Below are positions 25,497 through 33,967 of a stretch of 64,000 nt of DNA, one piece after another (within the stretch, counting starts at the first letter, position 1; every line of letters begins with the position of its first letter). Source of the stretch: Methanomethylovorans hollandica DSM 15978 (GTDB lineage: Archaea; Halobacteriota; Methanosarcinia; Methanosarcinales; Methanosarcinaceae); contig NC_019977.1 in NCBI RefSeq assembly GCF_000328665.1, positions 1,852,011 through 1,916,010 of the forward strand, written 5' to 3'. The notes below the pieces were generated by a model. It saw only the letters and a list, made by a program, of their open reading frames with translations. It searched no databases and was not told where the DNA came from. The translations under genes were made by a program, and so were the position numbers.

Positions 25497-25850
25497 ATGA
25501 GTACACAAATACCCCCTCAAGTACAAAACCAGATTGCTCAGTTGCAGCAGGTTCAACAGCAAGCACAATCACTTTCCATTCAGAAATCTCAGATGGAAAC
25601 CCTGCAGAAAGAATCTGAACTGGCTCTTGAGGAACTTGAAAAGCTTCCTGACGATGCTATAATATACAGGGCAGTAGGTGACCTGCAGATCAGATCTGAA
25701 AAACAGGAAACTGTTTTGAAGCTTAAAGAAAAAATAGAAACTTTATCTTTAAGGGTCCAATCCATTTCAAGACAGGAAGAGCGCATTTCAAAACGCTTTA
25801 GTCAACTGCAGGAACAAATACAGCAGGCAATGGGTCAGCAGGCACAGTAA
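25497..25850 (+). CDS. pfdB: Prefoldin beta subunit
   Basis: Subunit of the hexameric jellyfish-like prefoldin that hands unfolded proteins to the thermosome. It is 117 aa and almost entirely coiled coil: an N-terminal helix (PQVQNQIAQLQQVQQQAQSL), a beta hairpin around LPDDAIIYRAVGDL, then a C-terminal helix (LSLRVQSISRQEERISKRFS). Gln-rich ends are typical. The Shine-Dalgarno is caggtgaa. A homopyrimidine tract follows the gene. Confidence 0.95.
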   Translation: MSTQIPPQVQNQIAQLQQVQQQAQSLSIQKSQMETLQKESELALEELEKLPDDAIIYRAVGDLQIRSEKQETVLKLKEKIETLSLRVQSISRQEERISKRFSQLQEQIQQAMGQQAQ

Positions 25851-25863
25851 GTGTCCTACCCTG

Positions 25864-25889
25864 TCCTCCTCTCTCTCCCCCCCCTCTCT
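25864..25889. repeat. 26-nt homopyrimidine tract with C8 run
   Basis: Thirteen bases after the pfdB stop, the plus strand is pure C/T for 26 nt, including eight consecutive C at 25877-25884. It is out of character for this A/T-rich genome and lies between pfdB and the DHH gene. Confidence 0.8.
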
Positions 25890-25935
25890 GCTTTAATGCT
25901 AATACTAGTTATTTAAGTGATGAGTAGAGGTTTCG

Positions 25936-26910
25936 ATGCAGGTTGATGAAGTAGAGTTCTATAATCGCCTTCTGGACTTCAATAAGATATTATATTTGTG
26001 CCACCGGAATGCTGATCCGGATGCAGTTAGCAGTGCATTTGCACTGGCTGAAGCACTTGGCGGAACTGTAGGGCTTGTAGATGGCTATAATAAAATGGCA
26101 GCATTGCTCATCGACAAACTGGGAATAGATGTTGTTGATAAGCCCGATCCTTCTGAATACGATATTACTCTGATTGTCGATACATCTACCAGTTCACAGC
26201 TTAATGATATCAAGCTTGGGAAGTATTGCGTGATAGATCATCACTCCACAACCGCCCTTACAGAGAATGCCGAATTCTATTTGCACCGCAATGCTACATC
26301 CACAGCTGAGATTGTCTTTGATATCCTCAGATGTATGGATGCTCCTATAATGAGGCGCACAGCACTGGGTCTGCTTACAGGCATAGTAACAGACACCGGG
26401 CATTTTAAACATGCAACCGCTGAAACTTTCCATAACGTGGCGGAGATCGTCATTACCAGCGGAGTGGAATATGCCGACGTGCTGGAAATGATGACTGCAA
26501 CCCCCCAGGATATATCCATGAGGATAGCCATGCTTAAATGTGTCACCAGGGCCACGATCGAGAGGATAGATGATTGGCTTGTGGTTTGTTCACATGTGAA
26601 CTCCTTTGGTGGTGCAGCATCTTCCATGTTCCTGAATATAGGTGCAGATGTGGCTTTCATTGGGACTGAAAGGGATAACACGATCCGGGTGAGCGGACGT
26701 GCCAAAAGGGAAGCTGTGAATGCAGGGGTCAACCTGGGAAAAATAATGGAAAATATAAGTCTCAGGTATGAAGGTACTGGTGGAGGCCATGCAGGAGCAG
26801 CCGGGATAGATGTAGTGGCAGATTTGAATGAAGTACTGAATGAATGCAAGGAGCGCGTCAGGATGATACTGGAAAATAAACCTAATCCGTCCATCAGCGA
26901 ATTCTTCTGA
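25936..26910 (+). CDS. DHH-family phosphoesterase (NrnA/RecJ-like)
   Basis: A 324-aa metal-dependent phosphoesterase likely to hydrolyse short oligonucleotides or cyclic-dinucleotide products. Motif I is HRNADPDAVSSAFALAEAL (residues 23-41), the VDTS motif follows, and the signature DHH is in VIDHHST. The C-terminal DHHA1 domain ends with GGGHAGAAGIDV. It follows the exosome/prefoldin cluster in the same direction, so a role in finishing RNA decay is plausible. True RecJ proteins are longer and carry extra domains. Confidence 0.87.
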   Translation: MQVDEVEFYNRLLDFNKILYLCHRNADPDAVSSAFALAEALGGTVGLVDGYNKMAALLIDKLGIDVVDKPDPSEYDITLIVDTSTSSQLNDIKLGKYCVIDHHSTTALTENAEFYLHRNATSTAEIVFDILRCMDAPIMRRTALGLLTGIVTDTGHFKHATAETFHNVAEIVITSGVEYADVLEMMTATPQDISMRIAMLKCVTRATIERIDDWLVVCSHVNSFGGAASSMFLNIGADVAFIGTERDNTIRVSGRAKREAVNAGVNLGKIMENISLRYEGTGGGHAGAAGIDVVADLNEVLNECKERVRMILENKPNPSISEFF

Positions 26911-26938
26911 TACCCATATGTTATACAGAGGCGAATAT

Positions 26939-28243
26939 ATGATCGAATACTGGAATCCTCTTACCGAAAGAATGCCCACTGAGGAACTGAACAAACTACA
27001 GGAAGAGAAACTGAAAAGTATAGTAAGATACGTCTATCAGCATTCTGATTTTTACAGGAAGAGGTTCGATGAAGCGGGAATAAAACCCGATGATATCAAA
27101 ACCCTTGCAGATGTCACAAAATTACCATTTACATATAAGAAGGACTTGAGAGACACTTATCCCACCGGGATGTTCTGTGTGCCGAATGAACAGCTTGTTC
27201 GTTTCCATGTATCTTCAGGTACAACGGGAAAACCTACTGTAGTAGGATACACTAAGAATGATGTAGACGAATGGGCTACATCGCTTGCAAGAGCTATGAC
27301 CTCTATAGGCATCGGGCGCGGGGATATAATTCAGATAAGTTATGGTTATGGCCTCTTCACGGGAGGACTTGGCCTGCATTATGGTGCTGAAGAAGTGGGC
27401 TCTACAGTATTGCCTACAAGTTCCGGGAACACGGAAAAACAAATAGAGCTCATGCAGGACCTGGGTACTACAGCCATGGCATGTACTCCATCCTATTTCC
27501 TCTTTATGGCAGAGGTTGCCAGGAGTATGGGAGTGAGCATAAGGGATGACACTAAGCTCAAAATTGGGATATTTGGAGCTGAACCCTGGTCGCAGCAGAT
27601 GCGTGCAAGGATCGAAGAAACTACGGGTATCAAAGCTTATGACGTATTTGGGACTTCGGAACTAAGTGGCCCTCTTTTCACTGAGTGTACCTATCAGGAT
27701 GGTATCCATATTTGGGCTGACCAGTTCTTGGTAGAGGTAGTCGACCCCAAGACCGGGGAATCTTTGCCTGACGGAGAAAGAGGAGAACTGGTTATCACAA
27801 CCCTTGCCAAGGAAGCACTTCCACTAATACGATATCGCATCGGGGACAACACTGTGCTTAACAGGGAACCCTGCGGGTGTGGCAGAACCCATCCACGTAT
27901 CATGCGTATACTTGGCCGTGTGGACGATATGCTTATTATAAGAGGCATCAATGTTTTCCCTGGCCAGATAGAGTCTGTGCTCATGAACATTCCGGAAGTA
28001 GGAGAACACTTCCAGATCATAGTTGACAGAATAAATGAGCTTGATGTGATGAAAATACAGATAGAGATGACCGACGCTGCCTTCAGTGACAAGGTGAAAG
28101 ATATAATAAAACTTGAAGACAAAGTTGCTTCAGCTTTACATAAAGTATTGAACCTTGCAGTGAAAGTCGAACTTGTGGAACACGGAAGTCTCCCAAGATC
28201 AATGGGGAAATCCAAGAAGGTCATCGACAACAGGAAATTATAA
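26939..28243 (+). CDS. Phenylacetate-CoA ligase family enzyme (PaaK-type)
   Basis: Adenylate-forming ligase that activates aryl acids, probably arylacetates, with CoA. I use ATG 26939 (MIEYWNPLTERMPTEEL), with gaggcga just upstream, giving 434 aa. The ATP-binding loop is SSGTTGKPTVVGYT. YDVFGTSELSGPLFTEC and RGELVITTLAKEALPLIRYR are also family marks, as is the C-terminal RGINVFPGQIE. In methanogens this gene is usually paired with an ACT protein, as here, and is linked to scavenging arylacetates for aromatic amino acids; that role is inferred. Confidence 0.85.
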   Translation: MIEYWNPLTERMPTEELNKLQEEKLKSIVRYVYQHSDFYRKRFDEAGIKPDDIKTLADVTKLPFTYKKDLRDTYPTGMFCVPNEQLVRFHVSSGTTGKPTVVGYTKNDVDEWATSLARAMTSIGIGRGDIIQISYGYGLFTGGLGLHYGAEEVGSTVLPTSSGNTEKQIELMQDLGTTAMACTPSYFLFMAEVARSMGVSIRDDTKLKIGIFGAEPWSQQMRARIEETTGIKAYDVFGTSELSGPLFTECTYQDGIHIWADQFLVEVVDPKTGESLPDGERGELVITTLAKEALPLIRYRIGDNTVLNREPCGCGRTHPRIMRILGRVDDMLIIRGINVFPGQIESVLMNIPEVGEHFQIIVDRINELDVMKIQIEMTDAAFSDKVKDIIKLEDKVASALHKVLNLAVKVELVEHGSLPRSMGKSKKVIDNRKL

Positions 28244-28284
28244 CAACTGACACTACATTAAATAATTAAACAGATGGTGGTCCT

Positions 28285-28722
28285 ATGGAAAACAGAATAA
28301 TAAAGCAGATATCACTATTTTCAGAGAATAAGCCTGGAAGGCTTGCAAACATCGCAGATAAGTTCAGGGATGCGGGAGTGAACATCCGGGCTTTCACCAT
28401 AGCTGAAGCTGGTGACTTTGGGATCATAAGGATGGTCGTAGACAAGCCAGACCTGGCACATGAGGTATTGCATGATACGGGTTTCACTGTCTCGGAAACT
28501 AATGTGCTTGGCGTAGCGATGGAAGATGTTCCCGGAGGGCTGGCTAAGATAGCTGATGTGCTGGGCAAGGAGAATATCAATATAGATTATGCCTATGCTT
28601 TTGTCACAAAGACAGAAAAAGCGCTGCTCATCCTGAGGGTCAACGATATAAAGGCAGCAATTAGTGTTCTGGAAAGAAATAGCATTAAGTTGATAGATAT
28701 GCAGGATATAAAAGACATCTGA
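28285..28722 (+). CDS. Tandem ACT-domain protein
   Basis: A 145-aa protein made of two ACT domains (residues about 5-70, QISLFSENKPGRLANIADKF; and about 72-140, VAMEDVPGGLAKIADVLGKE). ACT domains bind amino acids, and stand-alone pairs act as regulators. It lies 41 bp after the PaaK-type gene and is probably co-transcribed, which suggests that it senses an aromatic amino acid for that ligase. The ligand is not visible from sequence. A T-rich terminator-like stretch follows (28737-28744). Confidence 0.88.
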   Translation: MENRIIKQISLFSENKPGRLANIADKFRDAGVNIRAFTIAEAGDFGIIRMVVDKPDLAHEVLHDTGFTVSETNVLGVAMEDVPGGLAKIADVLGKENINIDYAYAFVTKTEKALLILRVNDIKAAISVLERNSIKLIDMQDIKDI

Positions 28723-28814
28723 ACCTATATCCGATTTCTTTTTTAGACTTCCTGATTTCACTATCGGAACAAAAACCACTACGATTTTATAGGATCTATT
28801 AGAATTTCCATGAG

Positions 28815-29171
28815 ATGAAAGAGGAGATCAGGCAGTGTTCTACGGTTGCACAACCCCACAATAAAATCGGGGGCTCCCATACAACAATAATTGGAGGCCG
28901 GTACGGTAAAAAACTTGTGCGTCTCATAAGCCTTCATACAGAAGTTAAGAAAATAGTGCCTTCAGTGATCACTGTGAGAGGAAAGAACAATCCTGGTGGT
29001 CTTATCATTGGTAAAGTACTGCGACCGGATGATAGAGGCAACCTGAGGCTGCTTATATCCCACGGCACTTCTTCCCAGGAACTGAGGATAATCACGACTG
29101 TGGGAGATGTGCAAAGTGGGGAGCGCATAATGAATGAACTTAACCGGATGATAGAGGAACATACCAATTGA
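28815..29171 (+). CDS. DUF2103 family protein
   Basis: A 118-aa protein of the archaeal DUF2103 group, annotated in databases as a predicted metal-binding protein. The start is QPHNKIGGSHTTIIGGRYGK, followed by KKIVPSVITVRGKNNPGGLI. There is no transmembrane segment and no cysteine pair. Function is unknown. It ends seven bases before the marker 12 frame, so it may belong to the same transcript. Confidence 0.75.
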   Translation: MKEEIRQCSTVAQPHNKIGGSHTTIIGGRYGKKLVRLISLHTEVKKIVPSVITVRGKNNPGGLIIGKVLRPDDRGNLRLLISHGTSSQELRIITTVGDVQSGERIMNELNRMIEEHTN

Positions 29172-29187
29172 GCGGAGCTTGGTTAAA

Positions 29188-30174
29188 ATGATCTATGTAG
29201 GAGTGGACCATGGCACGACAGCAATGAGATTTACTGCGTTATCAGAAGGAAAAAAAGAATATATTAATCTGGAAATTCCACGTACGAATGCAGCAGCCAT
29301 GTCGGGAGAGCAGATAATAGCTGCTCTTGAAAAAAAGTTTAGGGTTAGCAGAGAAGATATAGGACTTATAGCGCTCACCTATTCCATGGGTGATGGCATT
29401 ACTGCTATAGAAGATATCCATACAGTACAACATAGGGGTGTGCAGAGTATCGAAGGGGCCGGTCAGAAGACAGGAGGGGGATCAAAAGTATTTGATGCCA
29501 TACTTAATTCCGGCATCCCTGCGGTAGTGATCCCGGGGATTCACGAAGATAGTAACACTGATCCCAGAATGAATATATTTTCTCATTCTACCAGCCCCGA
29601 AAAGATAGGGATTGCATACCATGCCCTTTGTAAGGGACATCAGGATTTTGTACTGTCTGACATCAGTTCGAACACAGTGACCCTTGGGGTGGCAAAAGGA
29701 AAGATAATAGGGGCTATAGATGCATGCATTTTTGCTCCCGGACTGCGTCATGGACCTTTGGATGTACGAGCTATCCGTGAAGTTGACCGGGGGCAGGTGA
29801 GTGCAAATGAGGCATTTACAAATACCGGTGTGCTTAAAAGAGCAGGCTATTCTAACAGAAAAGAGCTAATTGATGCTGCATCCGGGAAAGAACCACAGGC
29901 TTTACTGGCACTTGATACACTGGCATTGTTCGCTGCAATGGAAATTGCCAGCATACAGGTACTATTGAAGGATTACGGAGTACAGGGAGAGATATTCATC
30001 GAAGGTTCGGTAGCTGAGATACCCTATGTTGTTGAAAGGATAGAACATCATCTTGGTGTGCAAGGTCACGTGCTTGGCAGGTGGAGCGCAGCTATCGGCT
30101 GTGCGGAAATGGCCAGAGATATTGCAAAGGGTTCCAGGGAGATACTTGGTCTGCAAGTGAAGTTCGTACTTTGA
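29188..30174 (+). CDS. Methanogenesis marker protein 12 (UPF0285)
   Basis: A 328-aa protein found almost only in methanogens. ATG 29188 (MIYVGVDHGTTAMRF) is used; a TTG at 29179 in frame is closer to the ggag than is usual. The N-terminal GVDHGTTAMRF resembles the phosphate-1 motif of the actin/ASKHA ATPase fold. Other family marks are QSIEGAGQKTGGGSKVFDAI, VVIPGIHEDSNTDPRMN and GPLDVRAIREVDRG. The exact reaction is unknown. Its presence supports a methanogen host. Confidence 0.9.
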   Translation: MIYVGVDHGTTAMRFTALSEGKKEYINLEIPRTNAAAMSGEQIIAALEKKFRVSREDIGLIALTYSMGDGITAIEDIHTVQHRGVQSIEGAGQKTGGGSKVFDAILNSGIPAVVIPGIHEDSNTDPRMNIFSHSTSPEKIGIAYHALCKGHQDFVLSDISSNTVTLGVAKGKIIGAIDACIFAPGLRHGPLDVRAIREVDRGQVSANEAFTNTGVLKRAGYSNRKELIDAASGKEPQALLALDTLALFAAMEIASIQVLLKDYGVQGEIFIEGSVAEIPYVVERIEHHLGVQGHVLGRWSAAIGCAEMARDIAKGSREILGLQVKFVL

Positions 30175-30307
30175 ATACATAAGAATTTGGCATCCTTTAG
30201 TGTCCAAATATGGGTTTCATTAATAAACCATCGGTATGTTCAAAGGACTACTTAATGTCAGACCGGATCGTTCAACTATACTTGATCAATAAAATAAGGG
30301 ATGTAAT

Positions 30308-32686
30308 ATGAAGATTGCAATAGTTGCACCAAGTCCTGTACCTTTCACTATCGGAGGGGCTGAACTGCTGTTCAGTGGTATGCAGGATGCTATAAACAGT
30401 TATACTTCACATCAGTGTGAACTCATAAAACTGACAACTAAAGAAAATACCTTCTGGGATCTGATCGAATCATATTATAAATTCTATCAATTGGATCTGT
30501 CCCATTTTGATATGGTCATTTCCACCAAATATCCCTCATGGATGATCAGACATCACAACCATATCGTTTATATGCTCCATCCTTTAAGGGGATTGTACGA
30601 TACATATAAATTATGTACTGGCAATCTGGAGATGCCTGAGGAGTTCAAAAACGGACTTGTTAAAGAGATACTTGATATAACTGATGCCCGGATCAAAAAG
30701 AAAAAAGATGTAGATGACCTGTTCCAAAAACTTTTCCAGCTGCAAGCCGAACAGGAAAGATATGCAAAGGAGATATTCATATTTCCAGGACCATTTATAA
30801 GAAAGATCATACATTTCTTTGATCACTGGGCATTGTCATACGAAAATACCAGAAAATATCATGCCATTTCAGAGAATGTAAGAACTCGCGAGGACTACTT
30901 TCCTCCCTCTGCGCGGGTCAATGTCCTATATCCTCCTTCAAAGATAGAAGATTTCGAGTGCAGGGATTTTAAGTACCTTTTTACTGCGAGTAGACTGGAC
31001 AGCCCCAAGCGTATAGATATGCTTATTGAGGCTATGAAATTTGTCCCGCATAACGTCAGATTGAAGATCGCAGGTGAGGGACCTGAAAAGGACAGGCTCA
31101 TGGAACTGGCTCATGGAGACGAGAGGATAGAGTTCCTTGGGTTCGTTACAGAAAATGAGCTTGTCGATCTATATGCAGATGCACTTGCAATACTGTTCGT
31201 GCCCCGGGATGAAGACTATGGCTACATCACCATTGAAGGGATGATGAGTGCCAAACCTGTCATAACCACATCAGACAGTGGTGGGCCCCTGGAATTCATA
31301 TCAGATTCATATACAGGATTTATAGTGGCCCCTGATCCTGAACAGATCGCGGAAAAAATAAATTATCTAGTCGAAAACATAGGAGAAGCCAAAAAAATGG
31401 GACTTCTTGCACATAAAGAAGTAAAGAAGATCTCATGGAGCAACTTTGCAGCAAAACTCATCGGAAAAAGAGATGTTAAGTTGCGCCGGAAAAAGAAGAT
31501 CCTTGTATTAGCTACTTATTCCTGCTACCCCACGAGAGGAGGAGGGCAGCAGAGAATATATAATATTTACTCAAGACTTGCAAAGAAGTTCGATGTGACT
31601 ATTTGCTCTTTAGTTGAGAGTGATAAGGAATATGAGAGTTTTATCCTGAAGAACGGATTAAAACAAATCTGCATTCCTCAAGGTATCGAACATGCGAGAT
31701 GCCAGTGGGAAATTGAAGGTAAGACCGGTCTGAATCTATATGATGTTCTTATGATCGATCTTGTTGAAAGATCAACGGATTACATAGGAGAAGTAAAAAG
31801 ATTAGCTGATGAAGCTGACATAATTATGTTACCGCACCCCTACCTATATGTAGTGAAAGACTTCATCGACCTATCCGGAAAAAAGATAATATACGATTCA
31901 CAGAATGTAGAATACCTTCTTAAAAAAGACTATGTTGGTGCTGAATTAGCACAGAAGGTATTCGATGTCGAGAAAGAGACTGCTGAAAAAGCTGATCTCA
32001 TTTTTGCAACTTCTGATGAAGATAAGGAACAAATGGTGCAAGTGTATGGCATTGATGCGAATAAAGTACTTGTGGCTCCAAATGGAGTGGATACATCAAG
32101 GATCCAACTGATAAGCCTGGAAGAGAAGGAACGCTTGAAAAAAGAACTTGGTCTCTCAGGTTATCATACTATTTTATTTATTGCCAGCTGGCATCCTCCA
32201 AATCTGGAGGCTTTTAAATTCATTTTAGATGAAATAGTGGATAAGTTCAATGATTGTATTTTTTTGGTTGTCGGCAGTATAAAGCATTATTATGTCAATG
32301 AGTGCAGCAAATCTCCGAAGAATGTTCTGGCTTTTGGTGTTGTTGATGAAGATGAGAAATACGAGCTGTATAAATTAGCTGATCTTGCCATTAATCCCAT
32401 GTTCAGCGGATCGGGAACTAATTTAAAGATGCTGGATTATATGAGTGCAGGTATTCCCACCGTCAGCACTCCTACCGGTGCAAGAGGGCTGGAAATTGAA
32501 AATGGAAAACATGCCCTGATCTGTTCAGAACAACAGATGTATGAAAAAATGACGGAACTGATAAACACGGAATCATTACGAAACAGTTTGAGGCTGCATG
32601 CAAGGGATCATGTTGAATCCAGATATTCATGGGATATAATTGCAGAATCAATAATATTGAAATTAAAGGAGATCGTTTACACTTGA
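30308..32686 (+). CDS. Fused double glycosyltransferase (two GT4-type domains)
   Basis: A 792-aa cytoplasmic glycosyltransferase made of two GT-B units. Unit 1 (about 1-395) begins MKIAIVAPSPVPFTIGGAEL and has SRLDSPKRIDMLIEAMKF and the donor-site EDYGYITIEGMMSAKPVI. Unit 2 (about 396-792) begins KKKILVLATYSCYPTRGGGQ and has VAPNGVDTSRI, INPMFSGSGTNLKMLDYMSA and GIPTVSTPTGARGLE. Retaining GT4 chemistry is inferred. The gene makes a ttga overlap with a third glycosyltransferase. Together they probably build part of a surface glycan or glycoprotein sugar. Confidence 0.85.
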   Translation: MKIAIVAPSPVPFTIGGAELLFSGMQDAINSYTSHQCELIKLTTKENTFWDLIESYYKFYQLDLSHFDMVISTKYPSWMIRHHNHIVYMLHPLRGLYDTYKLCTGNLEMPEEFKNGLVKEILDITDARIKKKKDVDDLFQKLFQLQAEQERYAKEIFIFPGPFIRKIIHFFDHWALSYENTRKYHAISENVRTREDYFPPSARVNVLYPPSKIEDFECRDFKYLFTASRLDSPKRIDMLIEAMKFVPHNVRLKIAGEGPEKDRLMELAHGDERIEFLGFVTENELVDLYADALAILFVPRDEDYGYITIEGMMSAKPVITTSDSGGPLEFISDSYTGFIVAPDPEQIAEKINYLVENIGEAKKMGLLAHKEVKKISWSNFAAKLIGKRDVKLRRKKKILVLATYSCYPTRGGGQQRIYNIYSRLAKKFDVTICSLVESDKEYESFILKNGLKQICIPQGIEHARCQWEIEGKTGLNLYDVLMIDLVERSTDYIGEVKRLADEADIIMLPHPYLYVVKDFIDLSGKKIIYDSQNVEYLLKKDYVGAELAQKVFDVEKETAEKADLIFATSDEDKEQMVQVYGIDANKVLVAPNGVDTSRIQLISLEEKERLKKELGLSGYHTILFIASWHPPNLEAFKFILDEIVDKFNDCIFLVVGSIKHYYVNECSKSPKNVLAFGVVDEDEKYELYKLADLAINPMFSGSGTNLKMLDYMSAGIPTVSTPTGARGLEIENGKHALICSEQQMYEKMTELINTESLRNSLRLHARDHVESRYSWDIIAESIILKLKEIVYT

Positions 32687-33861
32687 AAATTGCTTTTGTT
32701 ATCCAGCGTTATGGAGAAAATATTGTAGGGGGTGCCGAATACTTTACCAGGCTAGTAGCAGAGAGAATGGGACAATACCATGAGATAGAAATTCTTACTA
32801 CCTGTGCGGCAGAATATCATTTCTGGAAAAATGAATATCCTGAGGGGTCTGATATACTAAACGGGATTCGCATACATAGGTTCGCTAATGCGACAAAAAG
32901 GAATCCCAATAAGCATACTCAGATTCAGGAAACGGTCTTTTATGCAGATCATACAGTAAATGATGAGGAAGCCTGGGTTACCGAGCAAGGACCAAATTGT
33001 CCTGAGATGATAAAGTATATTTCACATAATAAAAACAAATATGATTGTTTTGTCTTCTTTACATTCCGATATTATCCAACATATTATGGAATAAAGGAAG
33101 TCACAAGCAAGTCACTAGTCGTTCCTTTTGCTGAAAACGACCCTGCTCTTGACCTTAGCACAACAAAGGAAATCTTTGAAAGAGCAAAGGGTATTGTGTA
33201 TTGTACACCCGAGGAAAAAACACTGGTCGAAAGAAAAGTCGGCATCACTAAAGGGAAAGTATCGGATATAGCAGGGTGCGGGATCGAGGTACCGAAAAGC
33301 ATACCTCGTACTGAAAATGAAGAACTGCAAGATAAGCAATATGTGCTATATATTGGCAGGATCGAGGGCTCTAAAGGCTGTTATCAGTTGTTCGAATACT
33401 ACATGAGATTGGTGAACGAATTTCCAGACCTTCCCAACCTGGTACTTGCGGGTCTGGATGCAATCGAAATACCAAAGCATGATAAAATAAAATACCTTGG
33501 TTTTATCTCTGAAGAAGAAAAGTATTCTCTACTGAGCGGGGCACAATTCCTGATCATGCCGTCACCTTACGAAAGCTTATCACTGGTCACCCTGGAAGCA
33601 ATGTGTTGTGGTACAGCAGTGCTGGCTAATGGTGAATGTGATGTTTTGAAAGGTCATTGCCTCAGAAGCAATGCAGGTCTTTGGTACCAAAACTACGATG
33701 AGTTCAGTGAATGCTTCAGATTTTTGTGCTCCAATGATCACCTGAGATCAAAAATGGGAGATAATGGAAAAACATATGTGAAAAAGAATTATTCATGGGA
33801 CGTAATTGAAAAGAAATATATGGAGTTGTTCAGCCTGTTCGACCATGGTCAAAAAAGCTGA
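32683..33861 (+). CDS. Glycosyltransferase family 4 protein
   Basis: A single-domain GT-B glycosyltransferase, 392 aa from TTG 32683. The frame is open from 32629, but aaaggagat (32666-32674) sits right before the TTG and the family start KIAFVIQRYGENIVGGAEYF follows. Donor-site features are YIGRIEGSKGCYQLFEYYM, YLGFISEEEKYSLLSGAQFL, MPSPYESLSLVTLEAMCCGT. It overlaps the fused glycosyltransferase by four bases. The acceptor is unknown. A hairpin (33901-33914) plus T-tract follows the stop. Confidence 0.87.
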   Translation: MKIAFVIQRYGENIVGGAEYFTRLVAERMGQYHEIEILTTCAAEYHFWKNEYPEGSDILNGIRIHRFANATKRNPNKHTQIQETVFYADHTVNDEEAWVTEQGPNCPEMIKYISHNKNKYDCFVFFTFRYYPTYYGIKEVTSKSLVVPFAENDPALDLSTTKEIFERAKGIVYCTPEEKTLVERKVGITKGKVSDIAGCGIEVPKSIPRTENEELQDKQYVLYIGRIEGSKGCYQLFEYYMRLVNEFPDLPNLVLAGLDAIEIPKHDKIKYLGFISEEEKYSLLSGAQFLIMPSPYESLSLVTLEAMCCGTAVLANGECDVLKGHCLRSNAGLWYQNYDEFSECFRFLCSNDHLRSKMGDNGKTYVKKNYSWDVIEKKYMELFSLFDHGQKS

Positions 33862-33900
33862 TCCAGCGAGGATATAAAATCCCTTCTTAACTTCTACATC

Positions 33901-33966
33901 TGTGCAAAAGCACACTATGGTTTTCAAGTTTTTTAGGTTATGCAACTCCTTTTTTAAAAAAAGGAG
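33901..33966. terminator. Convergent terminator region
   Basis: Two elements lie between the convergent glycosyltransferase and LVIVD genes. TGTGC AAAA GCACA (33901-33914), followed by T-runs, suits the plus strand. A near-perfect palindrome, CTCC with six T then seven A and GGAG (33946-33966), abuts the stop codon of the minus-strand gene. Confidence 0.65.
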
Positions 33967-33967
33967 A

